Shown piece after piece: positions 1-10,621 of a stretch of DNA of 64,000 nt (the first letter of the stretch is position 1; the number at the start of each line of letters is the position of its first letter). The position numbers were made by a program, and so were the translations under genes. The stretch lies in contig NZ_CP085988.1 in assembly GCF_020736365.1 (NCBI RefSeq), positions 750,001-814,000 of the forward strand, given 5' to 3'. The notes below the pieces were generated by a model. It was not told the origin of the DNA, made no database searches, and saw only the letters and a list, made by a program, of their open reading frames with translations. The DNA is from Clostridium sp. M62/1 (lineage in GTDB: Bacteria > Bacillota > Clostridia > Lachnospirales > Lachnospiraceae).

Positions 1-973
<973 letters not shown>

Positions 974-1118
974 AGAGGTTGGGTAGGAAGGATGGAAGGT
1001 AGGAAGAAGAAGGAAGAGCGGAAGTTCAATGTGTGGTTTTGAGGGTATGTGTGAATACCTGATAACCGAATAAGCAGATATAGATGACAGAGTCCTGTCA
1101 TCCTATTATCTGAAATAT

Positions 1119-1190
1119 GCGCGAGTGGCTCAGTGGTGGAGTATCGCCTTGCCAAGGCGAGGGTCGCGGGTTCGAATCCCGTCTCGCGCT
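1119..1190 (+). tRNA. tRNA-Gly (anticodon GCC)
   Basis: A full cloverleaf is visible. The 7-bp acceptor stem is GCGCGAG with CTCGCGC, the D-arm carries GGCTCAGTGGT, the anticodon stem-loop is CGCCTTGCCAAGGCG with anticodon GCC, the T-arm is GCGGGTTCGAATCCCGT, and the discriminator base is T. CCA is not encoded; a short T-run follows directly. It is the last gene of the rRNA operon before the insertion sequence. Confidence 0.97.
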
Positions 1191-1320
1191 CTTTTTATTT
1201 ACGGCGGAGACTGTTGAAAAATGAACTTTTGATGCATAATATTGGATGTGATTATTTAAAACAAACCATATTGTGCAGAAATTTTACATTTTGGAACGGC
1301 CTCTATTTTTTTATAATTAA

Positions 1321-1376
1321 CTAAAACTTCCCATACCTAAAATGGGATTCGTTCCTTGAAAATTCAATATTTCAGC
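1321..1376 (+). repeat. IS left inverted repeat
   Basis: This 56-bp terminal repeat matches the reverse complement of 2851-2906 over most of its length. The outer 13 bases (CTAAAACTTCCCA) and the inner 15 bases (TTCAATATTTCAGC region) are nearly identical, with divergence in the middle. Confidence 0.92.
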
Positions 1377-1391
1377 TAACAAAATAGCGAT

Positions 1392-2771
1392 TTATGCCGC
1401 TGCAGCTTCCAAATGGAGTGCTTTTCTCAGATATTCCGGCAATCTTGCTTCAAAATCAGCGGTAAAAGCATTCAGTTGCTCATCGCTTAGTTTAAAGATT
1501 CCCTGAAGACTTGCCATCAAGGCTTCCATCAGGATGCAAAGTGACCTGTTGAAAGTAATGTCTGCCATTTCATCAACAAGGAAGAAGAACAGTTCACCAA
1601 GCGTTCTCTGATCTTCATTTTGGCGCTGCTCCATTGCAAGTAACATATATCGGGTAAACACGATCGCCACATGGGCTGTCAGTGCATCATAAGATAAACT
1701 GTGGCATTCTCCAACCAGATTCAGCATGGATTTGCAGGTTTTGAAAAAGACCTCGATCTGCCAGCGCTTTCCATAAATACGGATAATCTCTTCCTCGGAA
1801 AGTGTTGTAGCTGTACAGATAAAAGCAAGCCAGTCCTTGCGGTTTGCCTTGTTCCTTACGCATACGATTTTCGCCGGAATTGGATTCGCCTTTCCTACCA
1901 TAACATCAACAGAAAGCAGATACTTTGATCTGCCACGGCGCTTTTTGTTCCGGGAATAGATTTCTTTGATATTCAGCTGTTCACCACCGTACGAATATTT
2001 GATCCGGCTACTTTTCTTAATCATGGCAATCACATCCATGCCTTTTGCATGGATGGCTGTGACCTGTGCTGGATTGGAAAACCAGGAATCAAACAGGACA
2101 TAATCCGCTTTCAGCCCTGCACTGAGGGCTGTATTCAGTAAAGTCATCATTGCCTCTGGTGCTTTTGTTTGGGCTAGCGCACGTCTTTTTCCTGCAAGGG
2201 TTCTGTTGTCAAAGTCCTTTACCGGGCCGATGATATTTGTATTCTTTGCAGACGCTAACAGGCAGCTGTTTACAGGGATCAGTGTGTTTCCATCACTCCA
2301 GCTTAAAGTAAGCATCCTGAAGCCCTTTTTGAAATGCATATCCGTGTGGTCAAAAACTTTTGATCCCAGTTCCGTTTTCTTACAGCTGGTACGGTTGAAA
2401 AGGCTGTCATCAATGATAAAGACATTTTTTCTTTCCGGATCTGTCAGATCACGAATGTCATGATTGACAATATCAGCTGCAAGAAGAGAAGTAAAACGAA
2501 GCCAGTTTGTTTTTGAAGAATTAAGGAAACGGTAGAAAGTGTTCTTGGAAAACGCCTCCTTAAAAGAGCCAGTCCGCTGCTGCATATACATACTTCTTCC
2601 GACAAAAATGTTGCTGAGTTTATAACGAAGCAGGGAAACAGATGAAACACCTTTTTCCTTCATTCCATTACATCTGGCAAGGAGCCTGCCAACATGATGT
2701 TTGGAAAAAAATCTCTGAACACAGTCAATTAAGTCGTTCTCAACGAAATAGTTTTGTGGTATACTGGACAT
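1392..2771 (-). CDS. IS4-family DDE transposase
   Basis: A 459-residue transposase that would cut and join the ends of the surrounding insertion sequence. The DDE catalytic triad is visible: the first Asp in the IIDDS motif (about residue 120), the second Asp in FDSWF (about 228), and the Glu in the IS4 signature Y-x2-R-x3-E-x6-K (YGKRWQIEVFFKTCK, about residue 333). The length is normal for the family and the frame is uninterrupted, so the element may still be active. The gene is transcribed against the rRNA operon. Confidence 0.95.
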   Translation of the reverse strand: MSSIPQNYFVENDLIDCVQRFFSKHHVGRLLARCNGMKEKGVSSVSLLRYKLSNIFVGRSMYMQQRTGSFKEAFSKNTFYRFLNSSKTNWLRFTSLLAADIVNHDIRDLTDPERKNVFIIDDSLFNRTSCKKTELGSKVFDHTDMHFKKGFRMLTLSWSDGNTLIPVNSCLLASAKNTNIIGPVKDFDNRTLAGKRRALAQTKAPEAMMTLLNTALSAGLKADYVLFDSWFSNPAQVTAIHAKGMDVIAMIKKSSRIKYSYGGEQLNIKEIYSRNKKRRGRSKYLLSVDVMVGKANPIPAKIVCVRNKANRKDWLAFICTATTLSEEEIIRIYGKRWQIEVFFKTCKSMLNLVGECHSLSYDALTAHVAIVFTRYMLLAMEQRQNEDQRTLGELFFFLVDEMADITFNRSLCILMEALMASLQGIFKLSDEQLNAFTADFEARLPEYLRKALHLEAAAA

Positions 2772-2850
2772 GGCATAAATCTCCTTTGTAAAGATGGTTT
2801 CTAGTCAATTCCATTATACCAAACGGAACAGATTTATGCTTTTTTTATTG

Positions 2851-2906
2851 GCTGAAATATTGAATTATCAAGGATCAACGCACCAATATGGTGTGGGAAG
2901 TTTTAG
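2851..2906 (-). repeat. IS right inverted repeat
   Basis: Mate of the repeat at 1321-1376. Its outer end is followed at once by TAATTAA, the second copy of the 7-bp target duplication. Confidence 0.92.
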
Positions 2907-2940
2907 TAATTAAGAGATAGAGAACGATAAAGATTAATTC

Positions 2941-2987
2941 AAAAGCTTTAGCAAAGCCAGATTTGTTTGGCAAGCTGAAGCTTTTTT
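2941..2987 (+). terminator. Rho-independent terminator, probably of the rRNA operon
   Basis: AAAGCTTTAGC pairs with GCTGAAGCTTT (one G-U), with an inner GCCA/TGGC helix, and is followed by CTTTTTTATTTTT. It lies just beyond the insertion sequence, so before insertion it would have ended the 23S-tRNA transcript. Confidence 0.85.
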
Positions 2988-3063
2988 ATTTTTAAAGCTT
3001 ATTTAGGCAATTTTAATTTGAATAAATTTAAAATTAAAACAAAACAGAATAAATAATCTGATA

Positions 3064-3116
3064 TTGACATATCAACTATTACATGATATTATCTATTATA
3101 AGAATAGAACATTATA
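3064..3116 (+). promoter_or_regulatory. Promoter of the dpp-hyu operon with operator-like motif
   Basis: TTGACA (3064-3069), 17-bp spacer, TATTAT (3087-3092) is a near-consensus sigma-A promoter. AACATTATA at 3108-3116, just downstream of the expected start site, recurs in the frlD promoter (15519-15527) and matches the arms of the dyad before the second GntR gene. It is therefore a candidate site for one of the two GntR regulators (inference). Bases 2772-3191 otherwise hold only the IS end, a terminator and AT-rich leader. Confidence 0.75.
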
Positions 3117-3191
3117 GAAAGTTATATAGTTATATATAAAGATATGAAATATATGTGCTTAAGAAAAGAGGGGTAACGGGGAGGAGATGCC

Positions 3192-4145
3192 ATGACAAAC
3201 TATATTATCAGGAGAACTGCATTGGCGGTGATCACATTTTTTGGAATTACCATTCTGGTCTACTTTATGTCTACATTAGCGCCTGGTTCTCCTTTGGACG
3301 CGCTGTTAGCAGATCCTGGAATGACAAAAGAGGAGATTGCCAGACGCTCCGCAGAACTGGGACTGGATCAGCCCGTTTACATTCAATATTTGTCCTGGCT
3401 GAAGGAATTTCTGCATGGAAATATGGGATTTTCTTATACCTCCTACAGGCCTGTTTCAGATATGATAACAGAACGGATTGGAGCCACTCTTTCTCTTACG
3501 GTGACGGCGATTCTGCTGTCCTATCTGGTAGGAATCCCTTTAGGGCTCATCTCGGCGCTGAAGCCATATTCGCTTCGGGATTATTCCGTATCCACAGCAG
3601 CTTTTGTGATGACAGGAGTCCCCGGCTTCTTTCTGGGGATGATTTTGATTTACATCTTTGCGGTAAAATTAAAGCTCCTGCCTTTCGGCGGCATGTATGA
3701 TTCCAGCGGTTCTAACTCTATCGGCGTGGTTATCAGGCACCTGATACTTCCGGCGGCTGCTATCGCTATACCGGAAATCGGAAAAGTGATGCGCCATGTG
3801 AGAAGCAATATGCTGGAGGTGATGAATGAAGATTACGTGAGGACAGCCAGGGCAAAGGGAGTCAGGGAAAGCGCGGTGGTGATTGTACATGCCTTCCGAA
3901 ATACGCTGATTCCGATTGTTACGGTTCTGAGCGGATCGATTCCCTTTATGATTGGCGGCTCTGTGGTTGTGGAAAAGGTGTTCGGATGGCCTGGGCTCGG
4001 GACTCTCATGATTAATTCCATTACCTCCAGAGATTACCCTGTGATTATGGGAATTTCGGTTGTCATAGCGATTGTGGTGCTGGTTACAAACCTCCTTGTA
4101 GATATTTTGTACGCCTACCTGGATCCTAGAATTACGTATAATTGA
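3192..4145 (+). CDS. ABC transporter permease, DppB/OppB type
   Basis: A 317-residue inner-membrane permease of a peptide/nickel-type importer. It has an N-terminal transmembrane helix with the family-typical ITILVYFMSTLAPGSPLD, an external segment, then five further helices. The EAA loop (DYVRTARAKGVRESAVVIVHAFRN, about 215-237) contacts the ATPase. The start is supported by GGGGAGGAG seven bases upstream. It is the first gene of an operon running to 14397 and should pair with the DppC-type permease 13 bp downstream. The transported substrate cannot be read from sequence. Confidence 0.93.
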   Translation: MTNYIIRRTALAVITFFGITILVYFMSTLAPGSPLDALLADPGMTKEEIARRSAELGLDQPVYIQYLSWLKEFLHGNMGFSYTSYRPVSDMITERIGATLSLTVTAILLSYLVGIPLGLISALKPYSLRDYSVSTAAFVMTGVPGFFLGMILIYIFAVKLKLLPFGGMYDSSGSNSIGVVIRHLILPAAAIAIPEIGKVMRHVRSNMLEVMNEDYVRTARAKGVRESAVVIVHAFRNTLIPIVTVLSGSIPFMIGGSVVVEKVFGWPGLGTLMINSITSRDYPVIMGISVVIAIVVLVTNLLVDILYAYLDPRITYN

Positions 4146-4158
4146 TGAGAGGTAATAT

Positions 4159-5022
4159 ATGGGGAATTTAAAGAAGCAGTCTTATTTTAATGATGTGTTA
4201 AAGCGGTTTGTAAATCACAGGCTTGCGATTACAGGAACGGTCGTGCTCTTCCTGTTAATTGTAACAGTTACGGTGCTTCCCATGATTATAGCATTGGATC
4301 CCTATACAATCGGAAGAGGGCTTCCCTATGGGACTCCTGAGAAGGGACTTCCGCTGGGGCTTGACAGTACGGGAAGGGACAACTTTGCAAGGCTGATCTA
4401 TGGGGGACGGGTATCTCTTCTGGTAGGCCTCCTCTCTACGGCGATCAGTATTGGAATCGGGGTACCCTTGGGGCTGATTGCCGCCTATTACGGGAAGATT
4501 GCAGACGCGGTGATCATGAGGATAGCAGATATTTTTATCTCTTTCCCTTCTATTATCCTCATTCTGGTGCTGGTTTCCATCATTGGCCCTTCCATGTGGT
4601 CAGTGATTGTAATTATCGGGATTATGGGGTGGCCGGAATTTGCCCGGCTGATCAGGGGAAATGTACTGGCTATCCGCCAGAAGGAGTATGTAGAATCAGC
4701 GCGGGCGGTGGGAGCTAAAGACGGGAGGATTATTACGCGCTATCTGCTTCCTAACGCGGTAGCCCCTATTATTGTGGCGGCCACCTTCCGCGTGGCAGGC
4801 GCGATTCTCCAGGAATCCAGCCTGAGCTTTCTGGGAATGGGTGTTCAGCCACCGCAGGCCTCATGGGGAAACATGCTGAATGGGGCCCAGTCTCTGACGG
4901 TCCTCACCTCCCGGCCATGGGTATGGATTCCGCCGGGGCTTCTCCTGGTTATTACCATATGCTGCGTGAATTTTATCGGAGACGGGCTGAGAGACGCACT
5001 TGATCCCAGGATGAAGGTGTAG
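4159..5022 (+). CDS. ABC transporter permease, DppC/OppC type
   Basis: A 287-residue second permease subunit. It has the OppC-type N-terminal helix (LAITGTVVLFLLIVTVTVLP), the LGLDSTGRDNFARLIYGGRVSL segment typical of DppC, five more helices and the EAA loop around EYVESARAVGAKDGRIITRYLLPN (about 175-198). It follows the DppB-type gene by 13 bp and precedes the solute-binding lipoprotein, the usual order for these importers. Confidence 0.93.
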   Translation: MGNLKKQSYFNDVLKRFVNHRLAITGTVVLFLLIVTVTVLPMIIALDPYTIGRGLPYGTPEKGLPLGLDSTGRDNFARLIYGGRVSLLVGLLSTAISIGIGVPLGLIAAYYGKIADAVIMRIADIFISFPSIILILVLVSIIGPSMWSVIVIIGIMGWPEFARLIRGNVLAIRQKEYVESARAVGAKDGRIITRYLLPNAVAPIIVAATFRVAGAILQESSLSFLGMGVQPPQASWGNMLNGAQSLTVLTSRPWVWIPPGLLLVITICCVNFIGDGLRDALDPRMKV

Positions 5023-5114
5023 ATACAGCGGGGAGGAGAAACGGGGGACGCAGGGAATCTGTCTTTTGAGATACTATTATTTTTTTTAATACAAAATAAA
5101 AAGGAGAGTGGGTT

Positions 5115-6758
5115 ATGAAAAAATTATGGATGGCAGCACTGGGAATTTTCCTGGCAGTTGGCCTGACAGCCTGTCAGGGAGAGGGAGCGGGAGAGAGCGG
5201 GAGTACGCAGGCGGCTTCCCAGGAAGGGCAGGCTGCGCAGGAGAGCGGCACGGTGCACAAAGATGTGATTACGATTGGCATCAGCTCTGAGCCGAATACG
5301 TATCATCCCTATAACGCTACATCTACGTCAGGCGACAAGATTTATGATTTTATCTATGACAGGCTTGTGTATACAAGCTACGACGGCACGTTCTCCTCAA
5401 GGCTGGCAGATAGCTGGGAGCAGTCAGAGGACGGAAAAGTAATCACTTTCCATCTGAATCCAGACGTAAAATGGCACGATGGGGAGCCCTTCACCGCTCA
5501 GGATATGGTTTTTGCCGCGCAGGTCGGATCGGCAGAGGCTTCTACTGTGACAAGAAGAAGCTATTTTTCTTCTCTGGAAGGAACGGATGAAAATGGAGTA
5601 TGTACGGATCTGTCTGCACTGGGGGTTGTGGCGGCAGACGATCACACGGTAGAGTATCATTTTAAAAACCCTGTGGCAGTTTCCACCTTTTTGAGTATTG
5701 ACGCGCAGAGATATTACCCCATGCCGTATCATCTTTTGAAGGATGTGCCGATGGAGGAGATGGAAAAGAACGAGTACTGGCAGCATCCCATAGGGACAGG
5801 CCCCTTTATTTTTGACAGTATGGTTTCCGGAGAGAGCATAACAGTTCTGGCTAATAAGGATTACTTTCTGGGAGCGCCTAATGTGGATCGCATTGTCTTT
5901 AAGGTAATGGCTCCCGCGAATTTTTCGGCAGCTCTTATGAGCGGGGAACTGGATTGTGTTATCGACGATGTGCCGCTGCAGGATCTGGCGCTTTTGCAGT
6001 CAACGGAGGGGCTGGTGGCGGAATCCAGGCCGTCTATGAAATATACGTACATGTCGGTCAACTGTGAAAAGGAATATTTTCAGGATTACCGGGTAAGGCT
6101 GGCTTTCAGCAAGGCGATTGACAGAAATGCCATTATTGAGCAGGGGCTTTATGGAAACGGAGTGATTGCGGTCAGCCCCTTAAATCCAGATAACCAGTAC
6201 TTTAACGACGCTATAGCAGGAGATCCCTATGATCCGGAAGGAGCCAGAGAGCTTCTTGAGGAGGCAGGATGGGATTTTGACAGGGAGCTGACATTTGTAA
6301 GCTATAATACCAGCGCTCCCAGGGAGGCGGCGACGCTGATTATCCAGCAGAATCTGGCTGATATCGGGGTGAAGGTCAATGTGCAGATGGTAGACTGGGC
6401 GACTCTGATTGTGATGGCCAGAGAGGGCGAATGCGATCTGTCTATTCTGGGAGGAGCGGGTTCTCTGGATCCGGACGATTCCAGGGTTCTGATGCAGCCG
6501 GACGGCGCGCAGAATTTCTGCAATTTTACAGATCCCAGGTATTATGAGCTGGCTCAGAAGGGACATGACGCGATGACAGTGGAGGAGAAAAAGCGTATTT
6601 ATGACGAGTATCAGCAGCTTCTTCACGATGAGCCGACGTATATCTGGCTTTACCATGACAACGCTTCGCCTGTTTATAAAGACAGCATTAAAAATATTCC
6701 GGCCGACGACTTCATCCATCTGAATTTTAATGCCTACGCCTGGACGTTCGAGCAGTAA
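5115..6758 (+). CDS. Extracellular solute-binding lipoprotein, family 5
   Basis: A 547-residue substrate-binding protein (SBP_bac_5, DppA/OppA-like). The signal peptide ends in a lipobox LTAC, so Cys20 should be lipidated and the protein anchored outside the membrane. A Ser/Gly/Gln linker follows, then the two-lobed binding fold beginning IGISSEPNTYHPYNATS, with the family region SWEQSEDGKVITFHLNPDVKWHDG at about 98-121. Its place between permeases and ATPases indicates one importer. The ligand is unknown; the amidohydrolase and hydantoinase genes downstream suggest an N-acylated or cyclic amino-acid derivative (inference). Confidence 0.93.
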   Translation: MKKLWMAALGIFLAVGLTACQGEGAGESGSTQAASQEGQAAQESGTVHKDVITIGISSEPNTYHPYNATSTSGDKIYDFIYDRLVYTSYDGTFSSRLADSWEQSEDGKVITFHLNPDVKWHDGEPFTAQDMVFAAQVGSAEASTVTRRSYFSSLEGTDENGVCTDLSALGVVAADDHTVEYHFKNPVAVSTFLSIDAQRYYPMPYHLLKDVPMEEMEKNEYWQHPIGTGPFIFDSMVSGESITVLANKDYFLGAPNVDRIVFKVMAPANFSAALMSGELDCVIDDVPLQDLALLQSTEGLVAESRPSMKYTYMSVNCEKEYFQDYRVRLAFSKAIDRNAIIEQGLYGNGVIAVSPLNPDNQYFNDAIAGDPYDPEGARELLEEAGWDFDRELTFVSYNTSAPREAATLIIQQNLADIGVKVNVQMVDWATLIVMAREGECDLSILGGAGSLDPDDSRVLMQPDGAQNFCNFTDPRYYELAQKGHDAMTVEEKKRIYDEYQQLLHDEPTYIWLYHDNASPVYKDSIKNIPADDFIHLNFNAYAWTFEQ

Positions 6759-6864
6759 CAGGAGAGGGAAGAAGGGTTGGAAATTGGTTTATGAAGAAGT
6801 CTGGCGGTAGCGGCGTGAGAGATGATTCTAGCTGCGGCCGGATGAGCAGGGACAGGAGGCAGAA

Positions 6865-7857
6865 ATGGAGCCATTGCTTGAAGTAAAAAACCTCAGGACA
6901 AGTATTAAAACAAAACAGGGATACAGACATGCGGTGCAGGATGTCAGTTTTCAGTTAAACAGAGGAGAGATCCTGGGGATTGTGGGGGAATCCGGCTGCG
7001 GCAAGAGCATGACGGCGCTGTCCATCTTGAAGCTGGTTTCTTCTCCCCCTGTCTATATTACTGGGGGAGAGATCCTTTATGATGGCAGGGATCTTCTGAA
7101 GCTGGATAAAAAAGAGATGAGAAAAATCCGGGGAAACAGGATTTCCATGATTTTCCAGGAACCTATGACATCTCTTAACCCAGTCTATACGGTGGGAAAA
7201 CAGATCATGGAGGCGATTGTCCTTCATCAGCAGGCAGATAAAAAACAGGCTTTTGAACGGGCAGTGGAAACCCTTCGCCTTGTGGGAATTCCATCTCCGG
7301 AGCAGAGAATGAGAGAGTATCCTCATCAGCTCAGCGGAGGAATGAGGCAGAGAGTGATGATAGCCATGGCGCTCTCCTGCCGGCCAGAGCTTTTAATTGC
7401 AGATGAACCGACCACTGCTCTGGACGTGACGATACAGGCGCAGATTCTTGACGAGCTGAGACGGCTTCAGAGGCAGTTTGGAACCTCGATTATGATGATT
7501 ACCCATGATCTGGGAGTGGTTGCGGAGATGGCCCGCAGGGTGCTGGTCATGTATGCAGGCCAGGTAGTAGAATACGGGGCTGTGGAGGAAATCTTCAGGA
7601 ATCCGCTTCATCCGTATACAAGAGGGCTGCTGGAGTCAATTCCCCGTCTGGATCAGACGGTAGAGAAGCTGCATGTGATAAAAGGTATGGTTCCGGGGCT
7701 GAATGAGATGCCCAAAGGCTGCAGATTCTGTCCCAGATGTGCGCAGGCCATGGAAATATGCAGAGAAAAGGAACCAGATCTGTTTGTATACGGCGGTCAG
7801 AAGGCACGATGCTGGCTGTACAAAGAGGGAAAGGCGGATGGGGAGTATGGGGGATAG
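6865..7857 (+). CDS. ABC transporter ATP-binding protein, DppD/OppD type
   Basis: A 330-residue ATPase that energises the importer. Walker A is GESGCGKS (about 43-50), the Q-loop sits in [11 protein letters not shown], the signature is LSGGMRQR (about 158), and Walker B is LLIADEPT (about 175) followed by the H-loop in MITHDLG. The C-terminal oligopeptide-transporter extension has a Cys cluster ([14 protein letters not shown], about 286-299) typical of iron-sulphur-binding DppD proteins. It overlaps the next gene, indicating translational coupling. Confidence 0.94.
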   Translation: MEPLLEVKNLRTSIKTKQGYRHAVQDVSFQLNRGEILGIVGESGCGKSMTALSILKLVSSPPVYITGGEILYDGRDLLKLDKKEMRKIRGNRISMIFQEPMTSLNPVYTVGKQIMEAIVLHQQADKKQAFERAVETLRLVGIPSPEQRMREYPHQLSGGMRQRVMIAMALSCRPELLIADEPTTALDVTIQAQILDELRRLQRQFGTSIMMITHDLGVVAEMARRVLVMYAGQVVEYGAVEEIFRNPLHPYTRGLLESIPRLDQTVEKLHVIKGMVPGLNEMPKGCRFCPRCAQAMEICREKEPDLFVYGGQKARCWLYKEGKADGEYGG

Positions 7858-8842
7858 CCCGGTTTTACTGGAGATTAGAAATTTAAAAAAATATTTTCCC
7901 ATTACAAGAGGACTGTTTAAGCATACCGTGGGATATGTAAAGGCTGTCGATGGCATAAACCTCAAAATAAAAAGAGGAGAAACTCTGGGACTGGTAGGGG
8001 AATCCGGCTGCGGAAAATCTACTCTTGGAAGGAGTATATTAAGGCTGACAGAGCCCTCAGACGGTGAAATCCTCCTGGATGGAACAGATATCAGGAAGCT
8101 GAATCAGGAGGAGCTCAGACAGTACAGGAAGAAGCTTCAGATCATTTTTCAGGATCCCTTTGCCTCTCTGAATCCCAGAATGACTGTGGGAGATATTGTG
8201 GGAGAGCCTCTGAAAATTCATGGGCTTGTAAAAAAGGACGAGATGGAGGAGCGGGTGGCAGAGCTGCTGACTCTGGTGGGACTTGACAGCCGGATCATGG
8301 GAAGGTATCCGCATCAGTTTTCAGGAGGGCAGAGGCAGAGAATCGGGATAGCCAGAGCCCTCTCGCTGAACCCGGAGCTTGTGATCTGTGATGAGCCTGT
8401 CTCTGCGCTGGATGTATCAGTTCGCTCCCAGGTACTGAATCTGATGAATGAGCTGAAGGAGAAATTGAACCTGACCTTTCTGTTTATATCTCACGATTTA
8501 AGCGTGGTCAAGCATATCAGCGACAGGGTGGCGGTCATGTATCTGGGGCAGCTGGTAGAATTGGCGGACAAGGAAGAAATCTATGAAAATCCGGCTCATC
8601 CGTATACAAAGGCTTTAATGTCAGCGATCCCCATTCCGGATCCTTTTGTGGAGAGAAAACGGATAATTCTTGCGGGAGACGTACCAAGCCCTCTGAATCC
8701 GCCGTCCGGATGCCGCTTTCATCCGCGCTGTCCCCTGGCCTGTCAGGTGTGCAGGGAGCAGGAACCAAAGCTTCGGGAATATAAGAAGGGACATTATGCT
8801 GCCTGCCACAGAGCCGGCGGGAAACAGGAGGAGAGCATATGA
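7838..8842 (+). CDS. ABC transporter ATP-binding protein, DppF/OppF type
   Basis: The second ATPase of the importer, 334 residues from the chosen ATG at 7838. AGAGGG eight bases upstream decides this start; longer readings lack a ribosome site, and the ATG at 7847 has GGGGAG only one base before it. Walker A is GESGCGKS, the signature is FSGGQRQR, and Walker B is LVICDEPV. The C-terminal extension again has Cys residues in [14 protein letters not shown]. The first 20 bases overlap the DppD-type gene, and the stop overlaps the next start as ATGA. Confidence 0.93.
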   Translation: MGSMGDSPVLLEIRNLKKYFPITRGLFKHTVGYVKAVDGINLKIKRGETLGLVGESGCGKSTLGRSILRLTEPSDGEILLDGTDIRKLNQEELRQYRKKLQIIFQDPFASLNPRMTVGDIVGEPLKIHGLVKKDEMEERVAELLTLVGLDSRIMGRYPHQFSGGQRQRIGIARALSLNPELVICDEPVSALDVSVRSQVLNLMNELKEKLNLTFLFISHDLSVVKHISDRVAVMYLGQLVELADKEEIYENPAHPYTKALMSAIPIPDPFVERKRIILAGDVPSPLNPPSGCRFHPRCPLACQVCREQEPKLREYKKGHYAACHRAGGKQEESI

Positions 8843-10254
8843 TCACAGAAAATGAGATTTTAGAGCTGATAGAAAAGAAAAGGCAGAACTATATTGACGC
8901 GAGTCTGAAGATCTGGGACTGGGCAGAGCCGATTTTTCAGGAGTACAAGTCTTCTGAATGCCTGGCTGGACTTTTGAGAGACGAGGGATTCCAGATTACA
9001 TCCGGTGTAGCCGGTATGCCTACCGCCTTCGTTGCGGAGTGGGGCGAAGGGCAGCCGGTGATAGGGTTTATGGGGGAATATGACGCCCTTCCAGGCATCA
9101 GCCAGGAGGCCGATACGACAGAGAGAAAGCCCATTAAACCGGGCGGCTGCGGTCATGGCTGCGGCCATCATATCCTGGGAACGGCAGCAGCGGCAGCGGC
9201 TGTGGCCTGCAAAGATTATCTGGAATCCAACCACAGGAGGGGAACGGTCAGGTTTTACGGCTGCCCGGCGGAGGAGGGCGGAGGAGGAAAGGTTCTGATG
9301 AACAATGCGGGCCTGTTTGACGACTGCGCGGCAGCGATCAGCTGGCATCCGACCGATGACAACGGGATCTGGTCTATCAATTTCCATGCCCAGCAGAAGG
9401 TAGAGTATACCTTTGAGGGAGGAAACGGGGCCAGCGCCCTGGACGGGTTAAACCTGTTTTTGATGGGGGCCCAGAATCTCAGGCATCATCTGGAACCGTG
9501 CTTTGTCGTGCGCTCCTCTATTCTCGAAACAGGAGATGAGAGGGAAGGGGAGCTGCCCAAACGGGCAAAAATTCTGTATTCCTACCGGGCCCATACGGGG
9601 GCTCAGATCCGGGAGGCTATGAGCCTTCTCCACTGTGTCGCCAAGGGCGCCGCAGTGGCCAGCGGGTGCCGGCTGACGGCGGAGTACAAAACCGGCTACA
9701 GCGAGCTGCTGCCAAACCGCAGCCTGGAGCGCATCATGTACTCCAAGTATGAAAAGGTGGGTACAGTGCCCATGACAGAAGAGGACTGGCGGTACGCAGA
9801 AAAAATGCATCAGGCTATGCCTGATGGGTGCGAAGAGCCGACCTTCGACCTGATGCGTCTCCTCTATGAGGAGCAGGCCGAGGATATTATCGAGCGGGTA
9901 AAAGGAAAGCCGTACAATGATGTCCTTTACCCGTTCAGGGAAATAGAGATACATAAGCCGGGTTCCACAGATATCTGCGATGTAAGCTGGACAACGCCTA
10001 CCGCCCAGTGTGTTGTGGCCTGCTATGCAAAGGATACACTGGGGCACAGCTGGCAGGAGGTAGCGCAGGGAAGAAGCGGCATCTGCATGAAGGGAATGCT
10101 GGTGGCGGCGAAGGTGATGGGACTGACAGGGATCGAGCTGTTTTCTAATCCAGAGGCGTTAAAGGCAGTCAGGGAGGAGTTTGAGAGAAAGCGGCCAAAT
10201 TACACTTATATTCCGTTAAATGCCAGGACTGTGACAGAAAATGGGAGGGAATAG
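8839..10254 (+). CDS. M20-family amidohydrolase (AbgB-like)
   Basis: A 471-residue metallo-amidohydrolase of the M20D/AbgB group, expected to hydrolyse an amide bond of an imported N-acyl amino acid or aminoacyl compound in the cytoplasm. The metal-site segments are [12 protein letters not shown] (about 107-118) and the catalytic Glu pair in PAEEGGGG (about 146-153). A dimerisation domain lies near residues 195-310 and the catalytic domain resumes after it. The start overlaps the DppF-type stop (ATGA), so uptake and hydrolysis are coupled. The exact substrate is not readable. Confidence 0.87.
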   Translation: MITENEILELIEKKRQNYIDASLKIWDWAEPIFQEYKSSECLAGLLRDEGFQITSGVAGMPTAFVAEWGEGQPVIGFMGEYDALPGISQEADTTERKPIKPGGCGHGCGHHILGTAAAAAAVACKDYLESNHRRGTVRFYGCPAEEGGGGKVLMNNAGLFDDCAAAISWHPTDDNGIWSINFHAQQKVEYTFEGGNGASALDGLNLFLMGAQNLRHHLEPCFVVRSSILETGDEREGELPKRAKILYSYRAHTGAQIREAMSLLHCVAKGAAVASGCRLTAEYKTGYSELLPNRSLERIMYSKYEKVGTVPMTEEDWRYAEKMHQAMPDGCEEPTFDLMRLLYEEQAEDIIERVKGKPYNDVLYPFREIEIHKPGSTDICDVSWTTPTAQCVVACYAKDTLGHSWQEVAQGRSGICMKGMLVAAKVMGLTGIELFSNPEALKAVREEFERKRPNYTYIPLNARTVTENGRE

Positions 10255-10257
10255 GAA

Positions 10258-10602
10258 ATGAAGGAGAGAATCAGGGCCGTTTTTACCGGCGTAAAAGACG
10301 ACGGGCTTGCAGAACGGCAGACAGGGAAAGCAAATTCCAAAATGGGGAATGCCCTGGAAGCCCTGGAGATGTTTCAGATTATTCTGGAATTTGCAAGGAA
10401 GAGACTCCCGACGGGAACCTTTTTCACGGCGAGGATTTTGGAGACAGGGGATGAAGACATGGTAAAGGTTCCGGAGCATACCGAGATTGAACTTAATCTG
10501 TATGCAGAGTACAGGGATAAGCTGGAAGCAATGGAGAAGCTTCTGGAGGATGGAGCGAGAGGGGCGGCCCTGATGGCCGGATGCAGGGCGGAATTTACAT
10601 AA
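10258..10602 (+). CDS. Stand-alone M20 dimerisation-domain-like protein
   Basis: A 114-residue protein three bases downstream of the M20 gene. It has no metal-binding residues but aligns by eye with the dimerisation domain of its neighbour: ILETGDE occurs in both, followed by an EIELNLYAEYRDKLEAMEKL segment matching [22 protein letters not shown], and GARGAALMAGCRAEF matching [14 protein letters not shown]. It is either a duplicated remnant or a small partner that could pair with the full enzyme. The frame is clean and in operon context, so I treat it as a real gene. Confidence 0.7.
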   Translation: MKERIRAVFTGVKDDGLAERQTGKANSKMGNALEALEMFQIILEFARKRLPTGTFFTARILETGDEDMVKVPEHTEIELNLYAEYRDKLEAMEKLLEDGARGAALMAGCRAEFT

Positions 10603-10621
10603 AACATTATGAGGTGACAGT

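Larger units (their letters stand above)
1321..2906 (-). mobile_element. IS4-family insertion sequence, apparently complete
   Basis: A 1586-bp element is bounded by imperfect inverted repeats of 56 bp starting CTAAAACTTCCCA. It is flanked by a 7-bp direct repeat TAATTAA (1314-1320 and 2907-2913), read as the target-site duplication. It carries one intact transposase gene on the minus strand. It lies between tRNA-Gly and a strong terminator at 2941, so it sits in the transcribed tail of the rRNA operon. The transposase motif identifies the IS4 superfamily; the subgroup would need an ISfinder comparison. Confidence 0.93.

Noticed and set aside
974..1118. 5S rRNA between 23S and tRNA-Gly
   Set aside because: The segment is 145 bases with no 5S helices or conserved CGAAC loop.
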